Positions 8,988 to 18,294 of a stretch of DNA of 64,000 bases are shown here, piece by piece (the stretch's first letter is position 1; every line of letters starts with the position of its first letter). The notes beneath the pieces were generated by a model. The model was not told where the DNA came from, made no database searches, and saw nothing but the letters and a program-made list of their open reading frames with translations. Source of the DNA: an uncultured Lachnospiraceae bacterium (GTDB taxonomy: Bacteria; Bacillota; Clostridia; Lachnospirales; Lachnospiraceae); contig CAKRJT010000002.1 in the NCBI GenBank assembly GCA_934351925.1, forward strand, positions 1-64,000. The letters are read 5' to 3'. Made by a program: the position numbers and the translations under genes.

Positions 8988-9052
8988 ACCTTCCCCTGTC
9001 CTTTCACACAACCTGACCGACATTTCTCAATCTCTTCATCCCGCCAAAGTTT

Positions 9053-10441
9053 CTAAATTTCCAGCAGTGACAAAAGATTTCTCAACTGAATGTTCAGGCA
9101 GTTGTTAATCTGTATCATATAATTAAGCGTGCCGTAATCTATCCAGAAATACCCCTCCGGAAGTTCTGCGAGCTCATCGTTTCCTATCTCAACAATATAA
9201 TTATAATTCTGTTCATGATAAAAGCGTCCGCCCTCCTCGGAAAGTATCACATGATACCGTGCCTTGTCCTGCTCAATTTTCTTCCTGAACAGCGCATCGA
9301 CAGCATTATCGCTGTCAGCCCTCTTAGTCGGCTCCCACTGAACCGACGGTCCTAATTCGATATAATCAAATGAACCTATCTCAGGTCTGCCCGCGACCAG
9401 GAACTCCATCTTGTCATCCACAGTCCGCGTTATGAGCCCGAAGGTCGCCTTGCCTATAGCCTTAAAGAGCGGCTGGCTCCACTGCTTTACCTCCCTGCCC
9501 GTTATATCTATATCGTAGTACCTCACCATATAGTCGGCTTCATGGCTGCAGGTAACACCCGCATCGTCCACATTCCAGTCACGGAGCTGGTTTAATGGCA
9601 CGAGAACCGTCTTTTTCTCCTCGAACATCTTATAGTTGTTCAAAAACTGATAAATCTCCGAAAGATTCGCCGTGATTCCCCCCGTAAAAATCGAGTGGAA
9701 GAATGTCATATCCATAAAGTAACCGGACAGCGCGGCAAGCTCGCTCTCCGAGAAACCGCAGTTCGTAAGAGGGATGCCCGAGAGCACCGTCCTGGTGTCC
9801 ATATTCACAAGATTGTCAATCTTCATAAGCTGCTTAATCTGCCCCAGCGTCATCCACTTATAATTAGGAAGCACCTCTATATCCTCGTCGAGAAGCATTA
9901 TGATGTTGCGGTTTCTCTTCTTGTAGAAGCGCCCCGCCTGCTCGGATTGTATCTGGTCGTATATGACCGTGTAATTTTTTGAATTGTAGAAATAATTAAA
10001 ATAATTCGGCAAAACACCTCCGTGCCGTCTGGTGTAATTGCTCTTAGTCGCCTGGATTGTCGGTGAAATCTGAATGACATTGACATTTCCCGGCTCAATC
10101 TTCGCCTGCATGAGGAAATTAATCACACCGTCAATCTCCTTGCAGATTATTCCGAGATACCCTATCTCCGGCTGCACGATTATCGGTTGCTCTGCAACAA
10201 GTCTGTTGTTCTCATAGCGCTGTATTCCCGTTATGGAGAAAAAAGAGCGCTTCCTGTTGTGGATTTCCCCGACATAGTCATCGTAGAACCAGAAACTGTT
10301 GTCGCCCGACTCACACTCCCTGATAGACACCTTCGCGTCCCTGTTGAGTGCGGCCACCCAGTCGAGTATCTGCGCCGTGGAGTTGACGTTGCCCTCCGCC
10401 GCAGCCCATGATTTAATTATTTTACCGATAATCTCCTTCAT
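9053..10441 (-). CDS. NDP-hexose 2,3-dehydratase (EvaA/TylX3/SpnO family)
   Basis: Protein of 462 residues with the internally duplicated architecture of the NDP-hexose 2,3-dehydratase family. First half: IDGVINFLMQAKIEPGNVN, then VIQISPTIQATKSNYTRRHG at about residues 120-160. Second half: a matching block, DDKMEFLVAGRPEIGSFDYI, then ELGPSVQWEPTKRA near residue 360. The length fits the family. These enzymes remove the C2 hydroxyl from NDP-4-keto-6-deoxyglucose, giving a 3,4-diketo intermediate that a Gfo/Idh/MocA reductase completes; that reductase is the next gene. The family is known mainly from actinomycete antibiotic pathways, so its place in a Firmicute wall-glycan locus is notable. GGGAGG lies eleven bases before the ATG. 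The nucleotide carried here is probably CDP because the locus has rfbF and rfbG. Confidence 0.88.
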   Translation of the reverse strand: MKEIIGKIIKSWAAAEGNVNSTAQILDWVAALNRDAKVSIRECESGDNSFWFYDDYVGEIHNRKRSFFSITGIQRYENNRLVAEQPIIVQPEIGYLGIICKEIDGVINFLMQAKIEPGNVNVIQISPTIQATKSNYTRRHGGVLPNYFNYFYNSKNYTVIYDQIQSEQAGRFYKKRNRNIIMLLDEDIEVLPNYKWMTLGQIKQLMKIDNLVNMDTRTVLSGIPLTNCGFSESELAALSGYFMDMTFFHSIFTGGITANLSEIYQFLNNYKMFEEKKTVLVPLNQLRDWNVDDAGVTCSHEADYMVRYYDIDITGREVKQWSQPLFKAIGKATFGLITRTVDDKMEFLVAGRPEIGSFDYIELGPSVQWEPTKRADSDNAVDALFRKKIEQDKARYHVILSEEGGRFYHEQNYNYIVEIGNDELAELPEGYFWIDYGTLNYMIQINNCLNIQLRNLLSLLEI

Positions 10442-10456
10442 CTAAAATAATCCTCC

Positions 10457-11398
10457 CTACCTGCCGAACAGCCTGTTCTTAATCCTTCCGAGCCGCATCT
10501 TCGACAGCGCTGCAAGCTGTGACATGCACACCGCCGCGTAGCTTGCGTCAAACGCCTTTATCGCGCTCTTGGCGCGCCCAGAGCAATGTATGGCAAATAC
10601 CTTTACCAATGTACCGTCATTCTTTACAAGGTAAGGCTGCTTTCTGCCCTGTGTATCCTTCTTTATGACATATTTTTTTACACCCGCAAACGAGTTGTAC
10701 CTGTATTCGTTCTCTCTGAAATTCACCCTGTCGCAGAGATTCTGGTCTATCGTTCCCCCGTCAAAAATCTTCGCCGAGTTGAGCACCCTGTCGTTATCCT
10801 TCGACCACAGATATACCAGCGTCATGTCGCACACTCCGCCGGCTAAGTTATGCTCCTTCTGGTAATTCCACTTTTTTTGCAGAAGCTCCTTGTTATTTTT
10901 GAAGGTCTCCTGACAGAAATTCAGGAAATCGTCGAGCGCCTCCCTCGTCCAGTATGAGCAGTGACAGCACGAGCTCCAGCCGTAGTCCTTCTCCTGACCG
11001 TCGACTGTCGACACCATCGCATACGCAGCTTTGAGCGACGGCAGGCTGCTGTAATCGGCACAGTTGTACAGGTCGCTCTCCGCCACGAGGATCTTGTCAA
11101 AGCCGAGCTCCTCCATAAGCTCATAGTAAAGAAAATATCTCTTAAAGCATATCTGTGCAAAAAAATCCGTGTAGGTGGAGTAATTCTCAAACACCTTCAA
11201 AAACTCATTATATCTTCCAAGCTCAAGCCTTGTATGGTCGAACCACTCCCCTGCAACATTTTTGTTGGCCTCGTCGCCGAGCAGAATTACCCGCTCATTC
11301 CACCTCTCTGCAGAATGTACACTGTACGGAAGATGTTCCGGGCAGCCTACATGGAATATCACCACCGGAATAATGTCTTTTTTCTTATTGCTCTCCAT
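10457..11398 (-). CDS. Putative glycosyltransferase of unrecognised family
   Basis: Protein of 313 residues, soluble, without a signal peptide. A VAESDLYN segment near residue 104 resembles the metal-binding DxD region of GT-A enzymes. Near the end, VFAIHCSGRAKSAIK resembles the His-containing closing motif of retaining GT-A families such as GT8. I could not place it in a named family. The start lies inside the 3' end of the upstream GT2 gene (14-bp overlap), so the two are translationally coupled. AGGAG lies ten bases before the ATG. In context it would add a sugar to the lipid-linked or growing surface glycan. Confidence 0.55.
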   Translation of the reverse strand: MESNKKKDIIPVVIFHVGCPEHLPYSVHSAERWNERVILLGDEANKNVAGEWFDHTRLELGRYNEFLKVFENYSTYTDFFAQICFKRYFLYYELMEELGFDKILVAESDLYNCADYSSLPSLKAAYAMVSTVDGQEKDYGWSSCCHCSYWTREALDDFLNFCQETFKNNKELLQKKWNYQKEHNLAGGVCDMTLVYLWSKDNDRVLNSAKIFDGGTIDQNLCDRVNFRENEYRYNSFAGVKKYVIKKDTQGRKQPYLVKNDGTLVKVFAIHCSGRAKSAIKAFDASYAAVCMSQLAALSKMRLGRIKNRLFGR

Positions 11399-12470
11399 CT
11401 CGACTGTTCTCCTGAATATCTTTTTTGCTTCCGCCGCCGGAATTATTCCTGTAGGCGAGTTCGTTTACTACGGAGCCCTGCATCGTTCCCGCCATAGGAA
11501 CAGGCTGTCCGTCAAAATTAATCGTCTTTTCCACTACGACGAGCGGTCTGTGAATTACTCGCTGGTTGATGTTCAATATATACTCACCTATAAACCCGAT
11601 AAAGAATAACTGTATCGAGCCGATGAAGAATATACCTATGACAATAGGCGCCATGCCCGCCGAGAATGTATGCCAATGTGTCAGCTTGTACACAAGATAT
11701 ATCGCAGCCACCAGAAACGACAATGCCGCCACGATAAATCCGAAGAAGGTGGCAAGCCTGAGTCCAACCTTGGTGTATGATGTGATGCTGAGCATCGCCG
11801 CGTCATACAGCGTGTAAAAATTATTCTTCGTCTTTCCCGCACGTCTCTTCGGCTGCGTGTACTCAATATCCTTTCTCTTGAAGCCGTACTCAGCCACAAT
11901 CCCCCTGATAAACGGCATCGGGTCATCAAGCTGTCTAAGCAGATGTATAAAGGTCTTGTCATACAGACCGAAACCCGTGAAATGCTCAATCATCTCAACA
12001 TCCGACATCTTTCTTATCATCTTGTAGTATATTGTTCTGAGCATGTATATAAACTTATTTTCCTTGCTCTGGCTCTTTATTCCGCTGACAATCTTATAAC
12101 CCTTCTCCCACTCTGCGACGAACTTCGGTATCATCTCTACCGGATCCTGAAAATCACAGCAGACTGATATCGCGCAGTCGCCCGTCGTCTGACAGAGCCC
12201 GTAAAACGGCGAGTTGAACTGACCGAAATTCGTCACATTGAAAATGGCCTTGATGTTCTTATTTCCCTGACAAATCTTCTCTATATGCTCCCTTGTCCTG
12301 TCCTGTGAACAGTTATCTATAAATAAAATCTCATAGTCATACTGCGGAAGCTCCCGGGTCATCACCTCGACAAGCGCCTCGCTCATCGGAATGACATTCT
12401 CCTCCTCGTTATAGCATGGAACCATGATGCTTATTTTCTTTCTTCTACCGATATTATTACCGTCTTCCAA
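11385..12470 (-). CDS. GT2 polyprenyl-phosphate glycosyltransferase (GtrB/ArnC/DPM1-like)
   Basis: Protein of 361 residues. The GT2 catalytic domain spans about residues 10-240: ISIMVPCYNEEENV, then EILFIDNCSQDRT and CCDFQDPVEMIPK (DxD-type region). Two hydrophobic helices follow at about 240-265 and 280-305, then a short basic tail, the layout of GtrB/ArnC enzymes that charge undecaprenyl phosphate with a sugar. The only start that keeps the whole GT2 fold is a TTG at 12470 with AGG five bases upstream. It lies downstream of the sugar biosynthesis genes and is the likely loader of the new deoxysugar, or another sugar, onto the lipid carrier; the GT-C-like membrane proteins of the locus would then use the product outside the cell. 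Confidence 0.8.
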   Translation of the reverse strand: MEDGNNIGRRKKISIMVPCYNEEENVIPMSEALVEVMTRELPQYDYEILFIDNCSQDRTREHIEKICQGNKNIKAIFNVTNFGQFNSPFYGLCQTTGDCAISVCCDFQDPVEMIPKFVAEWEKGYKIVSGIKSQSKENKFIYMLRTIYYKMIRKMSDVEMIEHFTGFGLYDKTFIHLLRQLDDPMPFIRGIVAEYGFKRKDIEYTQPKRRAGKTKNNFYTLYDAAMLSITSYTKVGLRLATFFGFIVAALSFLVAAIYLVYKLTHWHTFSAGMAPIVIGIFFIGSIQLFFIGFIGEYILNINQRVIHRPLVVVEKTINFDGQPVPMAGTMQGSVVNELAYRNNSGGGSKKDIQENSRDGEQ

Positions 12471-12513
12471 AATAACCTGTACCTCTCTTCTGCCGATTTA
12501 GATATATTTCGCA

Positions 12514-13557
12514 CTAATGTGCGCGTACCCATTCCACGGTCCGCTTAATTCCCTCCTCAAAGGTCGTCTCCGGCACAAAGCCAGTGTCCCTTGTGAGGCT
12601 TCCGATATCCGCCGTCAGATACATGACCTGCCTGTCCCCGTAAGGAATGTCCCCGAAGCCGAGCAGGCTCTCATCCGCGCCTACCGTGTGGCACAGCTTC
12701 AAAATATACTCCCTAAGTTCACACGCGCTGCTCCCGGCAAGGCAGTACACCTCACTGTTCATGCGCGCACCGGCATACTTCCCGTCTTTCTTTCCGATAT
12801 CCGACTCTCCCAGCAAAAAAAGCGCTCTCGCGGCGTCCCCGGAGTAGAGATAATTCCATATCTGGCCGCCCTTGGTGAGCGGAACTCTCTGCCCGGAGAG
12901 AAGTCCTCTTATAACCGACATTATCATCGTGTTTTTCCCGTCAAACGGTCCGTATACACTCAGCACACGCACCCATGAGTGTCTCATTCCGAGCTTATCA
13001 CACAGCCTTGCACTCTCAATACCGGCAGCAAGCTTGCATCTGCCATACTCATTCTCGGGTGCCGCAGCCGTCTGCGGTGTCAGCTCCCCCTCGACTCTCC
13101 CGTATTCCGCCTGCGAGCCCACACCGATAAAATGCTTACACCCAAGGCGTTTTGCAAGCCTCACGGCATCGAGCGTGTATCCGACATTGCGCTGCTGCAA
13201 TGTCCTGTCATTCCTCTCCGCTCCGAAGGTTCCGCACCAGCCGAGGTGATAAAAGACGGCTTCCCCTGTCTCCGCCACAGCGTTACCCGTCACATTTTCA
13301 TAACAGGAATTGTGCACATCGGAATATCCCACCTCACAGTTATCGGAACTCATGTAATCTGCAAGCTGTTCAAGGCTGACATATTCAAGTCGCAGCAGAC
13401 CGCTCTCAAGACTCTCCTCAAAGGAGTCCGTCATCTGACTATTGCGTTTTGAACCGTCTCTTAAAAATACCGTTGTCGCTATTTTATTTTTAAGAAGTTC
13501 CCCAACAAGTGCCATACCTATGGCGCCCGTGGCACCCGTTATATATGCATGTGTCAT
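12514..13557 (-). CDS. Extended SDR, NDP-sugar epimerase/reductase
   Basis: Protein of 347 residues with an N-terminal NAD(P)-binding TGATGAIG, a catalytic YGRCK (YxxxK) near residue 175, and VLSVYGPFDGKNTMI as in extended short-chain dehydrogenases acting on nucleotide sugars. The GAGG site six bases before the ATG is clear. Only 13 bp separate it from the stop of the upstream thiamine-diphosphate enzyme. In the yersiniose pathway a reductase (YerF) follows the YerE branching enzyme and reduces the new acetyl branch. By position this is the equivalent candidate, but a 4-ketoreductase or 4-epimerase role is equally possible. Confidence 0.75.
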   Translation of the reverse strand: MTHAYITGATGAIGMALVGELLKNKIATTVFLRDGSKRNSQMTDSFEESLESGLLRLEYVSLEQLADYMSSDNCEVGYSDVHNSCYENVTGNAVAETGEAVFYHLGWCGTFGAERNDRTLQQRNVGYTLDAVRLAKRLGCKHFIGVGSQAEYGRVEGELTPQTAAAPENEYGRCKLAAGIESARLCDKLGMRHSWVRVLSVYGPFDGKNTMIMSVIRGLLSGQRVPLTKGGQIWNYLYSGDAARALFLLGESDIGKKDGKYAGARMNSEVYCLAGSSACELREYILKLCHTVGADESLLGFGDIPYGDRQVMYLTADIGSLTRDTGFVPETTFEEGIKRTVEWVRAH

Positions 13558-13570
13558 GTCGACCTCATCT

Positions 13571-15478
13571 TTATTCGTTGTACGGCGGAATGAGCATATT
13601 GCGCTCTAACTCCTCCTTCGGAAGAAACGGCGCAAGATCCTCGAGCGGCGCGGACACAAGCGTTCCGTCCTCAAGCCTCTTAGTCGCTGACTTAGGCTCG
13701 AACTTCTGCTCCCTGCCGACAAATACCTCGCAGATTGCAGGTCCTTCAAGCGCGAGCACCTCGTCTATCACCGCAAAATCCGTATTCCTGTTAATAGAGC
13801 GATACTGATAGCCATAGACCCAAGCAAGCTTTCCCATATCCGGAAAGCTCAGATCCCCGCTGTCCTCTCCGATGCCGACCAAAGGCTCACCGAAGAAATT
13901 CTTCTGTGTCTGGCGTATCGAATGGTATCCTCCATTGTTTATCACAAATATCTTCATCCCCATGTGATGATGTATTATGGTCTGGAGCTCCTGTAAATTC
14001 ATCTGTATGCTCCCGTCCCCCGTAACACATATTATGTCACTGTGGGCATTATTTTTCATTATACCATAACTGCCACCCAAATTGCCACTATTTTCAGTAT
14101 CAGCCACCCACGCTCCTATCGCGGCCGGGAGGTCATAGCCCATCGATGCCACGGCGGAATTGGTAATAAAGCGCTGCCCCTCCTTGATTACATAGGCATG
14201 GCTGCCGACAACACATGCCGAACCGTTTCCGACAACCGTAATCTGCCCCGGCGCAAGCCTGCTGCTGAGCTCCCTGATAAACGCGTACACATTGGCATAC
14301 TCCGCGCCGTTCTCCACACAGCGTTCATAGTGCTTAGCCTGCACGACGGGATAGTTTTTCTTCCAGCAGCGGCAAATCTCCTGCCAGCTTCCGTCAGGAA
14401 ACAGCTTTCCAGCAGTGCCGCACACCTCATCAAGACAGCTCTCAAGCATGGTCAGAAAATCGAGCGCGTCAGCCCACACAGGCATATCCACATGAAGCGT
14501 AGGCTTCTTTAGCTCCTCTCTGTCAGTGTCCTCGACTATCGTGTAGGCCGCCCTCGCCCAGCTCTTATAATTATATCCAACCTGTCTTATGCTCAACCTG
14601 CTGCCGACCGACAGAAACAAATCACTGTTCTGCACCGCAAAATTGCCGGCTCTGTCACCCATTATCCCGGCGCGCCCTACATACAGCCCATCGTCGTCCG
14701 CGCACAAATCTATGCTGTTCCAGCCCGTAACAACCGGAATGTTAAGCTTATTCTTAACTCTCTCAAAAGCCTCTGCCGCACCAGCTATACGCACACCGTT
14801 TCCCACGTTTAACACAGGCCTTTCGGATTTCTTTAGCCTGTCGATTATCTCCATGGCAAGCTCCCGTGAAACCTTAGGCGCGAGCGTACCCTCATACTGA
14901 ATATAGTCCTCACAGCTCTCGTCATAGTCCGTCAGCCCGTCCGTATCTATATACGCTCCCTGAATGTTCAGCGGAATATCGAGCCACGTCGGCCCCGGTC
15001 TGCCCGTAGTCGCGATGTGGAACGCTTTTTTCACATAAAAACGTATCTTGTCCGCCTCCGTCACCAGCTCACAGTACTTTGTCATCGATGCGACCGCCCT
15101 CGTGATATCAAACTCCTGGTCGCCCATCGCCCTTATATTAAGCCCGGTGCTTCTCGCCGTGGTGTCATAGCGCACCTGCCCGGATATCACCAGCATCGGT
15201 ATGGAGTCTAAGTACGCGCCAAGCACTCCCGTGAGCGCATTGGTTCCCCCCGGTCCCGTCGTGACACACAAAAGAGCAGGCTTCCCTGCAATCCGGGCAT
15301 AACTCTCTGCCCCGATCGCGCAAGCCTGCTCATGGTGATTGTATATGCATCTCAATTTTTCACTATGACCGAAGGAGTCATTAAGGTGCATTGCACCGCC
15401 CCCCGTCACAGTGAACACGCGCGTAATTCCAAGCTCGGAAACAAGCTGTGCAATGTAATCTGATACCTTAATTCTCAT
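13571..15478 (-). CDS. Thiamine-diphosphate enzyme, YerE/acetolactate-synthase-like branching enzyme
   Basis: Protein of 635 residues with the three-domain layout of acetohydroxyacid-synthase-like enzymes. The N-terminal PYR domain has the catalytic Glu in NHHEQACAIGAESYARIAG (about residue 50) and TTGPGGTN. A middle domain follows. The C-terminal PP domain has the ThDP motif GDGSIQMNLQELQTI ending in INN (about residues 493-520). It is longer than typical 550-580 residue relatives; the extra residues include ADTENSGNLGGSYGIMKN before the ThDP motif. In a CDP-deoxysugar locus the best-known relative is YerE, which adds a two-carbon acetyl unit from pyruvate to the C4 ketone of a CDP-3,6-dideoxy-4-keto sugar. 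No branched-chain amino acid genes are present. GGAGG lies six bases before the ATG. Confidence 0.8.
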   Translation of the reverse strand: MRIKVSDYIAQLVSELGITRVFTVTGGGAMHLNDSFGHSEKLRCIYNHHEQACAIGAESYARIAGKPALLCVTTGPGGTNALTGVLGAYLDSIPMLVISGQVRYDTTARSTGLNIRAMGDQEFDITRAVASMTKYCELVTEADKIRFYVKKAFHIATTGRPGPTWLDIPLNIQGAYIDTDGLTDYDESCEDYIQYEGTLAPKVSRELAMEIIDRLKKSERPVLNVGNGVRIAGAAEAFERVKNKLNIPVVTGWNSIDLCADDDGLYVGRAGIMGDRAGNFAVQNSDLFLSVGSRLSIRQVGYNYKSWARAAYTIVEDTDREELKKPTLHVDMPVWADALDFLTMLESCLDEVCGTAGKLFPDGSWQEICRCWKKNYPVVQAKHYERCVENGAEYANVYAFIRELSSRLAPGQITVVGNGSACVVGSHAYVIKEGQRFITNSAVASMGYDLPAAIGAWVADTENSGNLGGSYGIMKNNAHSDIICVTGDGSIQMNLQELQTIIHHHMGMKIFVINNGGYHSIRQTQKNFFGEPLVGIGEDSGDLSFPDMGKLAWVYGYQYRSINRNTDFAVIDEVLALEGPAICEVFVGREQKFEPKSATKRLEDGTLVSAPLEDLAPFLPKEELERNMLIPPYNE

Positions 15479-15545
15479 TCCAATCCTCCATACCCCTGCT
15501 TTTGCAGTAACTCTCTTTTTAATGAAAATCGTGCTTTTTACGATT

Positions 15546-16883
15546 TCACACTACTGCCTCGTGTATAATTTTTATCATATATGACAGCTTCTGCTGTGTC
15601 ATTCCCGGATAAACCCCTATCCAGAAAGTATTTTCCATAATCAAATCAGTGTTCTCAAGCTTTCCAGCCACCCTGAAGCCCGTGCCTGCGGCTCTCATCC
15701 GGTCAAAGCATGGCTGCTTTATGAGATTGCCCGAAAATAACATCCTTGTCTGGACTCCGTGGCTTTCGATGTATCCGACAACCTTATTTTTGTCGGTTCC
15801 CGGCTTGCAGGTGAGGCAAAAACCGAACCAGCTCGGATTGGAATTGCCGCACGCCTGCGGCAGATAAAAATATTCCGACAAATCCTTCAAGCCCTCATAC
15901 AGCACCTTGAAATTCTCTCTTCTTCTCTCGACGAAGGACGGAAACTTTTTAAGCTGTGCACAGCCGATGGCAGCCTGCATGTCCGTAGCCTTGAGATTGT
16001 AGCCGAAATGTGAGTAAACATACTTGTGGTCATAGCCCTTAGGCAGCTCTCCGTACTGTCCGTCAAAGCGGTGCCCGCACAGATTGTCCTGACCTGACGC
16101 GCACACGCAGTCTCTTCCCCAATCGCGTAATGAACGCACAATCTTATTTAACAGCGGGTTGTCCGTGTACACGGCACCGCCCTCACCCATCGTCATATGA
16201 TGCGGCGGATAGAAGCTGCTCGTGCCGATATCTCCGATTGTTCCTGTCAGCCTCGTCTCCCCGTCAATGGTGTACTCTGAGCCGAGCGCATCGCAGTTGT
16301 CCTCCACCAGCCACAGCCCATGTCTGTCGCAAAAAGCCTTGACTGCGCCCAGATCAAAAGGATTTCCGAGTGTATGTGCAATCATAACTGCCTTGGTTTT
16401 CTCAGAGTAAGCCTCCTCAAGCTTTTCAACATCAATATTATACTGCGGTATGGTCACATCGACAAAAACAGGAACCGCGCCATACTGTATAATCGGAGTC
16501 ACCGTCGTCGGAAAGCCTGCCGCCACCGTGATCACCTCATCGCCCCGCCCGATTGCCCTCTCACCAAGAAGCGGTGAGGTAAGTGCCATGAATGCGAGAA
16601 GATTTGCCGACGAGCCGGAATTTACAAGGCTGCAGAAACGCACCCCGAGATACTTTGCAAACTCGCTCTCAAACTGTGCCGTATATCTTCCCGAGGTGAG
16701 CCAGAACTCGAGCGACGAGTCGACAAGATTTACCATATCGTCATGGTCGTACACACGCGCCGCATACGTAAGCCTGTCCCCCTCATTGTATTCTTTATTC
16801 TGATTATGGAAGCGGTCGCAGTACTCGCTCACAAGCTCCAATATCTGCGCGCGCGCTTCCTTTTCACTCTTTCCTTCAAACAT
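15546..16883 (-). CDS. rfbH: PMP-dependent CDP-4-keto-6-deoxyglucose 3-dehydratase (RfbH/DdhC/SpnQ-type)
   Basis: Protein of 445 residues of the DegT/DnrJ/EryC1 fold. At the position where aminotransferases carry the Schiff-base lysine it reads SSFYPPHHMTMGEGGAV: a His replaces Lys, the mark of the C3-dehydratases DdhC/RfbH and SpnQ. These use pyridoxamine phosphate and a redox chain to remove the C3 hydroxyl. Cysteines occur in RDWGRDCVCASGQDNLCGH, the region that holds the iron-sulfur cluster in the family. ATG 16883 is chosen because GGAG stands seven bases upstream and the family starts close to this point. The usual partner reductase (DdhD/E3) is absent from the window, so electrons may come from a general ferredoxin or flavodoxin system, as proposed for SpnQ. 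Confidence 0.9.
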   Translation of the reverse strand: MFEGKSEKEARAQILELVSEYCDRFHNQNKEYNEGDRLTYAARVYDHDDMVNLVDSSLEFWLTSGRYTAQFESEFAKYLGVRFCSLVNSGSSANLLAFMALTSPLLGERAIGRGDEVITVAAGFPTTVTPIIQYGAVPVFVDVTIPQYNIDVEKLEEAYSEKTKAVMIAHTLGNPFDLGAVKAFCDRHGLWLVEDNCDALGSEYTIDGETRLTGTIGDIGTSSFYPPHHMTMGEGGAVYTDNPLLNKIVRSLRDWGRDCVCASGQDNLCGHRFDGQYGELPKGYDHKYVYSHFGYNLKATDMQAAIGCAQLKKFPSFVERRRENFKVLYEGLKDLSEYFYLPQACGNSNPSWFGFCLTCKPGTDKNKVVGYIESHGVQTRMLFSGNLIKQPCFDRMRAAGTGFRVAGKLENTDLIMENTFWIGVYPGMTQQKLSYMIKIIHEAVV

Positions 16884-16918
16884 GTGGAACTCCTTTTCTA
16901 TCAAATATTTAGTCCGGT

Positions 16919-16985
16919 CAAATAAGGCTACTTAAGTTGCATGTATAGATATAATTTATCGTGCAGGTTCCCGAAGCCTTATTTG
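16919..16985. repeat. Inverted repeat in the rfbG-rfbH gap
   Basis: CAAATAAGGCT at 16919-16929 and its exact complement AGCCTTATTTG at 16975-16985 flank 45 bases. It lies in the 241-bp gap between the CDP-glucose dehydratase gene and rfbH, the longest gap in the operon. It could be a processing or attenuation hairpin in the operon mRNA. The remainder of the gap is AT-rich and I see no convincing promoter. Confidence 0.5.
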
Positions 16986-17124
16986 CCCTCCTCGCTTTAC
17001 TGGGCTAGTTATTACTAACTTTTAATATAATTTTGTTCTGTATCAATAATTATGTTATATGCCATTAAGATAAACTAGTATGGCAATCAGCTACTCGATA
17101 AATTCTGACATTGAGTGTCAGTCG

Positions 17125-18285
17125 TTATGCCTTAGAGGCATCAGATATATATTCATAAATCTGCTTATCCATGCACTTGGAAAATTCTTCGGTTGAAGCG
17201 GCTGCCGCAGCTCCTGTTACTGATGCTGTTGTGCCGTCGTTGTCCTTCATCCCTTCAAGCAGCTTCGAAAATTCCACAGTTTTCTGCACGGCTGTTCGTA
17301 TGTTCCAGACGGGGCTCCATGAGAGGGCGGCTTTGAGCTTGTCACAGTTGAGCTTTAGAAAGCCTGCCTCGTGCGGGCCGCCGTCGCCTTGAACGTGCCA
17401 TTTTGTTCCCTGCCAGAAGCTTGTGAAAATATTCACAAGTTCACCCGTTGTCACGCAGTCTGTGTCGTCGGGTCCGACATTGTACCAGCCTGAGAGTGAG
17501 CTGTTCCCATACTGCTCCTTTGCGAGCATAAGATAGGCAAAGACAGGCTCTAACACATGCTGGTACGGGCGTATGGAGTACGGATTCCTGACCACTATCC
17601 CGCGCCCGTCAAGTGCGGCTCTCACGCAGTCCGGAATTATCCTGTCGGCTGCAAAATCACCGCCGCCTATGACATTTCCGGCTCTCGCCGTGGACACGGC
17701 AATGCCCGCGTCTGCAAGGAACGAGCGCACATAGCTGTGGGTCACAAGCTCCGAGCACGACTTGGAGTTAGAGTACGGGTCGAAGCCGTCAAGCGGCTCG
17801 TCCTCCCTGTAGCCGCCCTCGCTGCGCTCCTTATTATCATATACCTTATCCGTGGTGACATTCACGAAGGATTTCACACCGTCGTACCCTGCACAGGCAT
17901 TTTCCCGGCTCAGCCTCACGCACTCACAGACATTTACCGTTCCCATTACATTAGTCTCAAAGGTATATCTCGGATTTTTATAGGACTCCCTCACAATGGG
18001 CTGTGCCGCCATGTGAATGACTATCTCCGGCTTAAAATCCTCAAACACCGACCTCATATGCTCATAGTCCCTGACATCACCTGCAGCCGACCTGACTCTC
18101 TCATCCCGCGCAATGCCCGCAAGCTCGAAAAGCGAGGGCTTCGTCGGAGGCTCTAACGCATATCCGCACGCGTCCGCCCCGGCAAGCGAGAGCACCCGGC
18201 ACATCCAGCTCCCCTTAAAGCCGGTATGACCCGTAACCAGTACCCTCTTCCCCCTATAAAATTCCATCAGCCTCTTATAGTCCAT
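17125..18285 (-). CDS. rfbG: CDP-glucose 4,6-dehydratase
   Basis: Protein of 386 residues, extended SDR. NAD-binding VLVTGHTGFKGSW at about residue 14; catalytic region with TTDKVYDNKE and YSNSKSCSE (YxxxK-like) at about residues 130-175; NPYSIRPYQHVLEP near 230, typical of the CDP-glucose dehydratase branch. It converts CDP-glucose to CDP-4-keto-6-deoxyglucose, the common precursor of 3,6-dideoxy sugars. A GTG six bases upstream lies inside the ribosome site, so I use ATG 18285 with AGGAG five bases before it. It follows rfbF by nine bases, a tight operon pair. The last 50 residues include an Ala/Thr-rich stretch (GTTASVTGAAAAAST) longer than usual. Confidence 0.92.
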   Translation of the reverse strand: MDYKRLMEFYRGKRVLVTGHTGFKGSWMCRVLSLAGADACGYALEPPTKPSLFELAGIARDERVRSAAGDVRDYEHMRSVFEDFKPEIVIHMAAQPIVRESYKNPRYTFETNVMGTVNVCECVRLSRENACAGYDGVKSFVNVTTDKVYDNKERSEGGYREDEPLDGFDPYSNSKSCSELVTHSYVRSFLADAGIAVSTARAGNVIGGGDFAADRIIPDCVRAALDGRGIVVRNPYSIRPYQHVLEPVFAYLMLAKEQYGNSSLSGWYNVGPDDTDCVTTGELVNIFTSFWQGTKWHVQGDGGPHEAGFLKLNCDKLKAALSWSPVWNIRTAVQKTVEFSKLLEGMKDNDGTTASVTGAAAAASTEEFSKCMDKQIYEYISDASKA

Positions 18286-18294
18286 ACCCACTCC

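Noticed and set aside
13571..15478. Acetolactate synthase for branched-chain amino acids
   Set aside because: No ilvN or ilvC nearby, the length is unusual, and the operon is devoted to CDP-deoxysugar synthesis, so a YerE-like role fits better.
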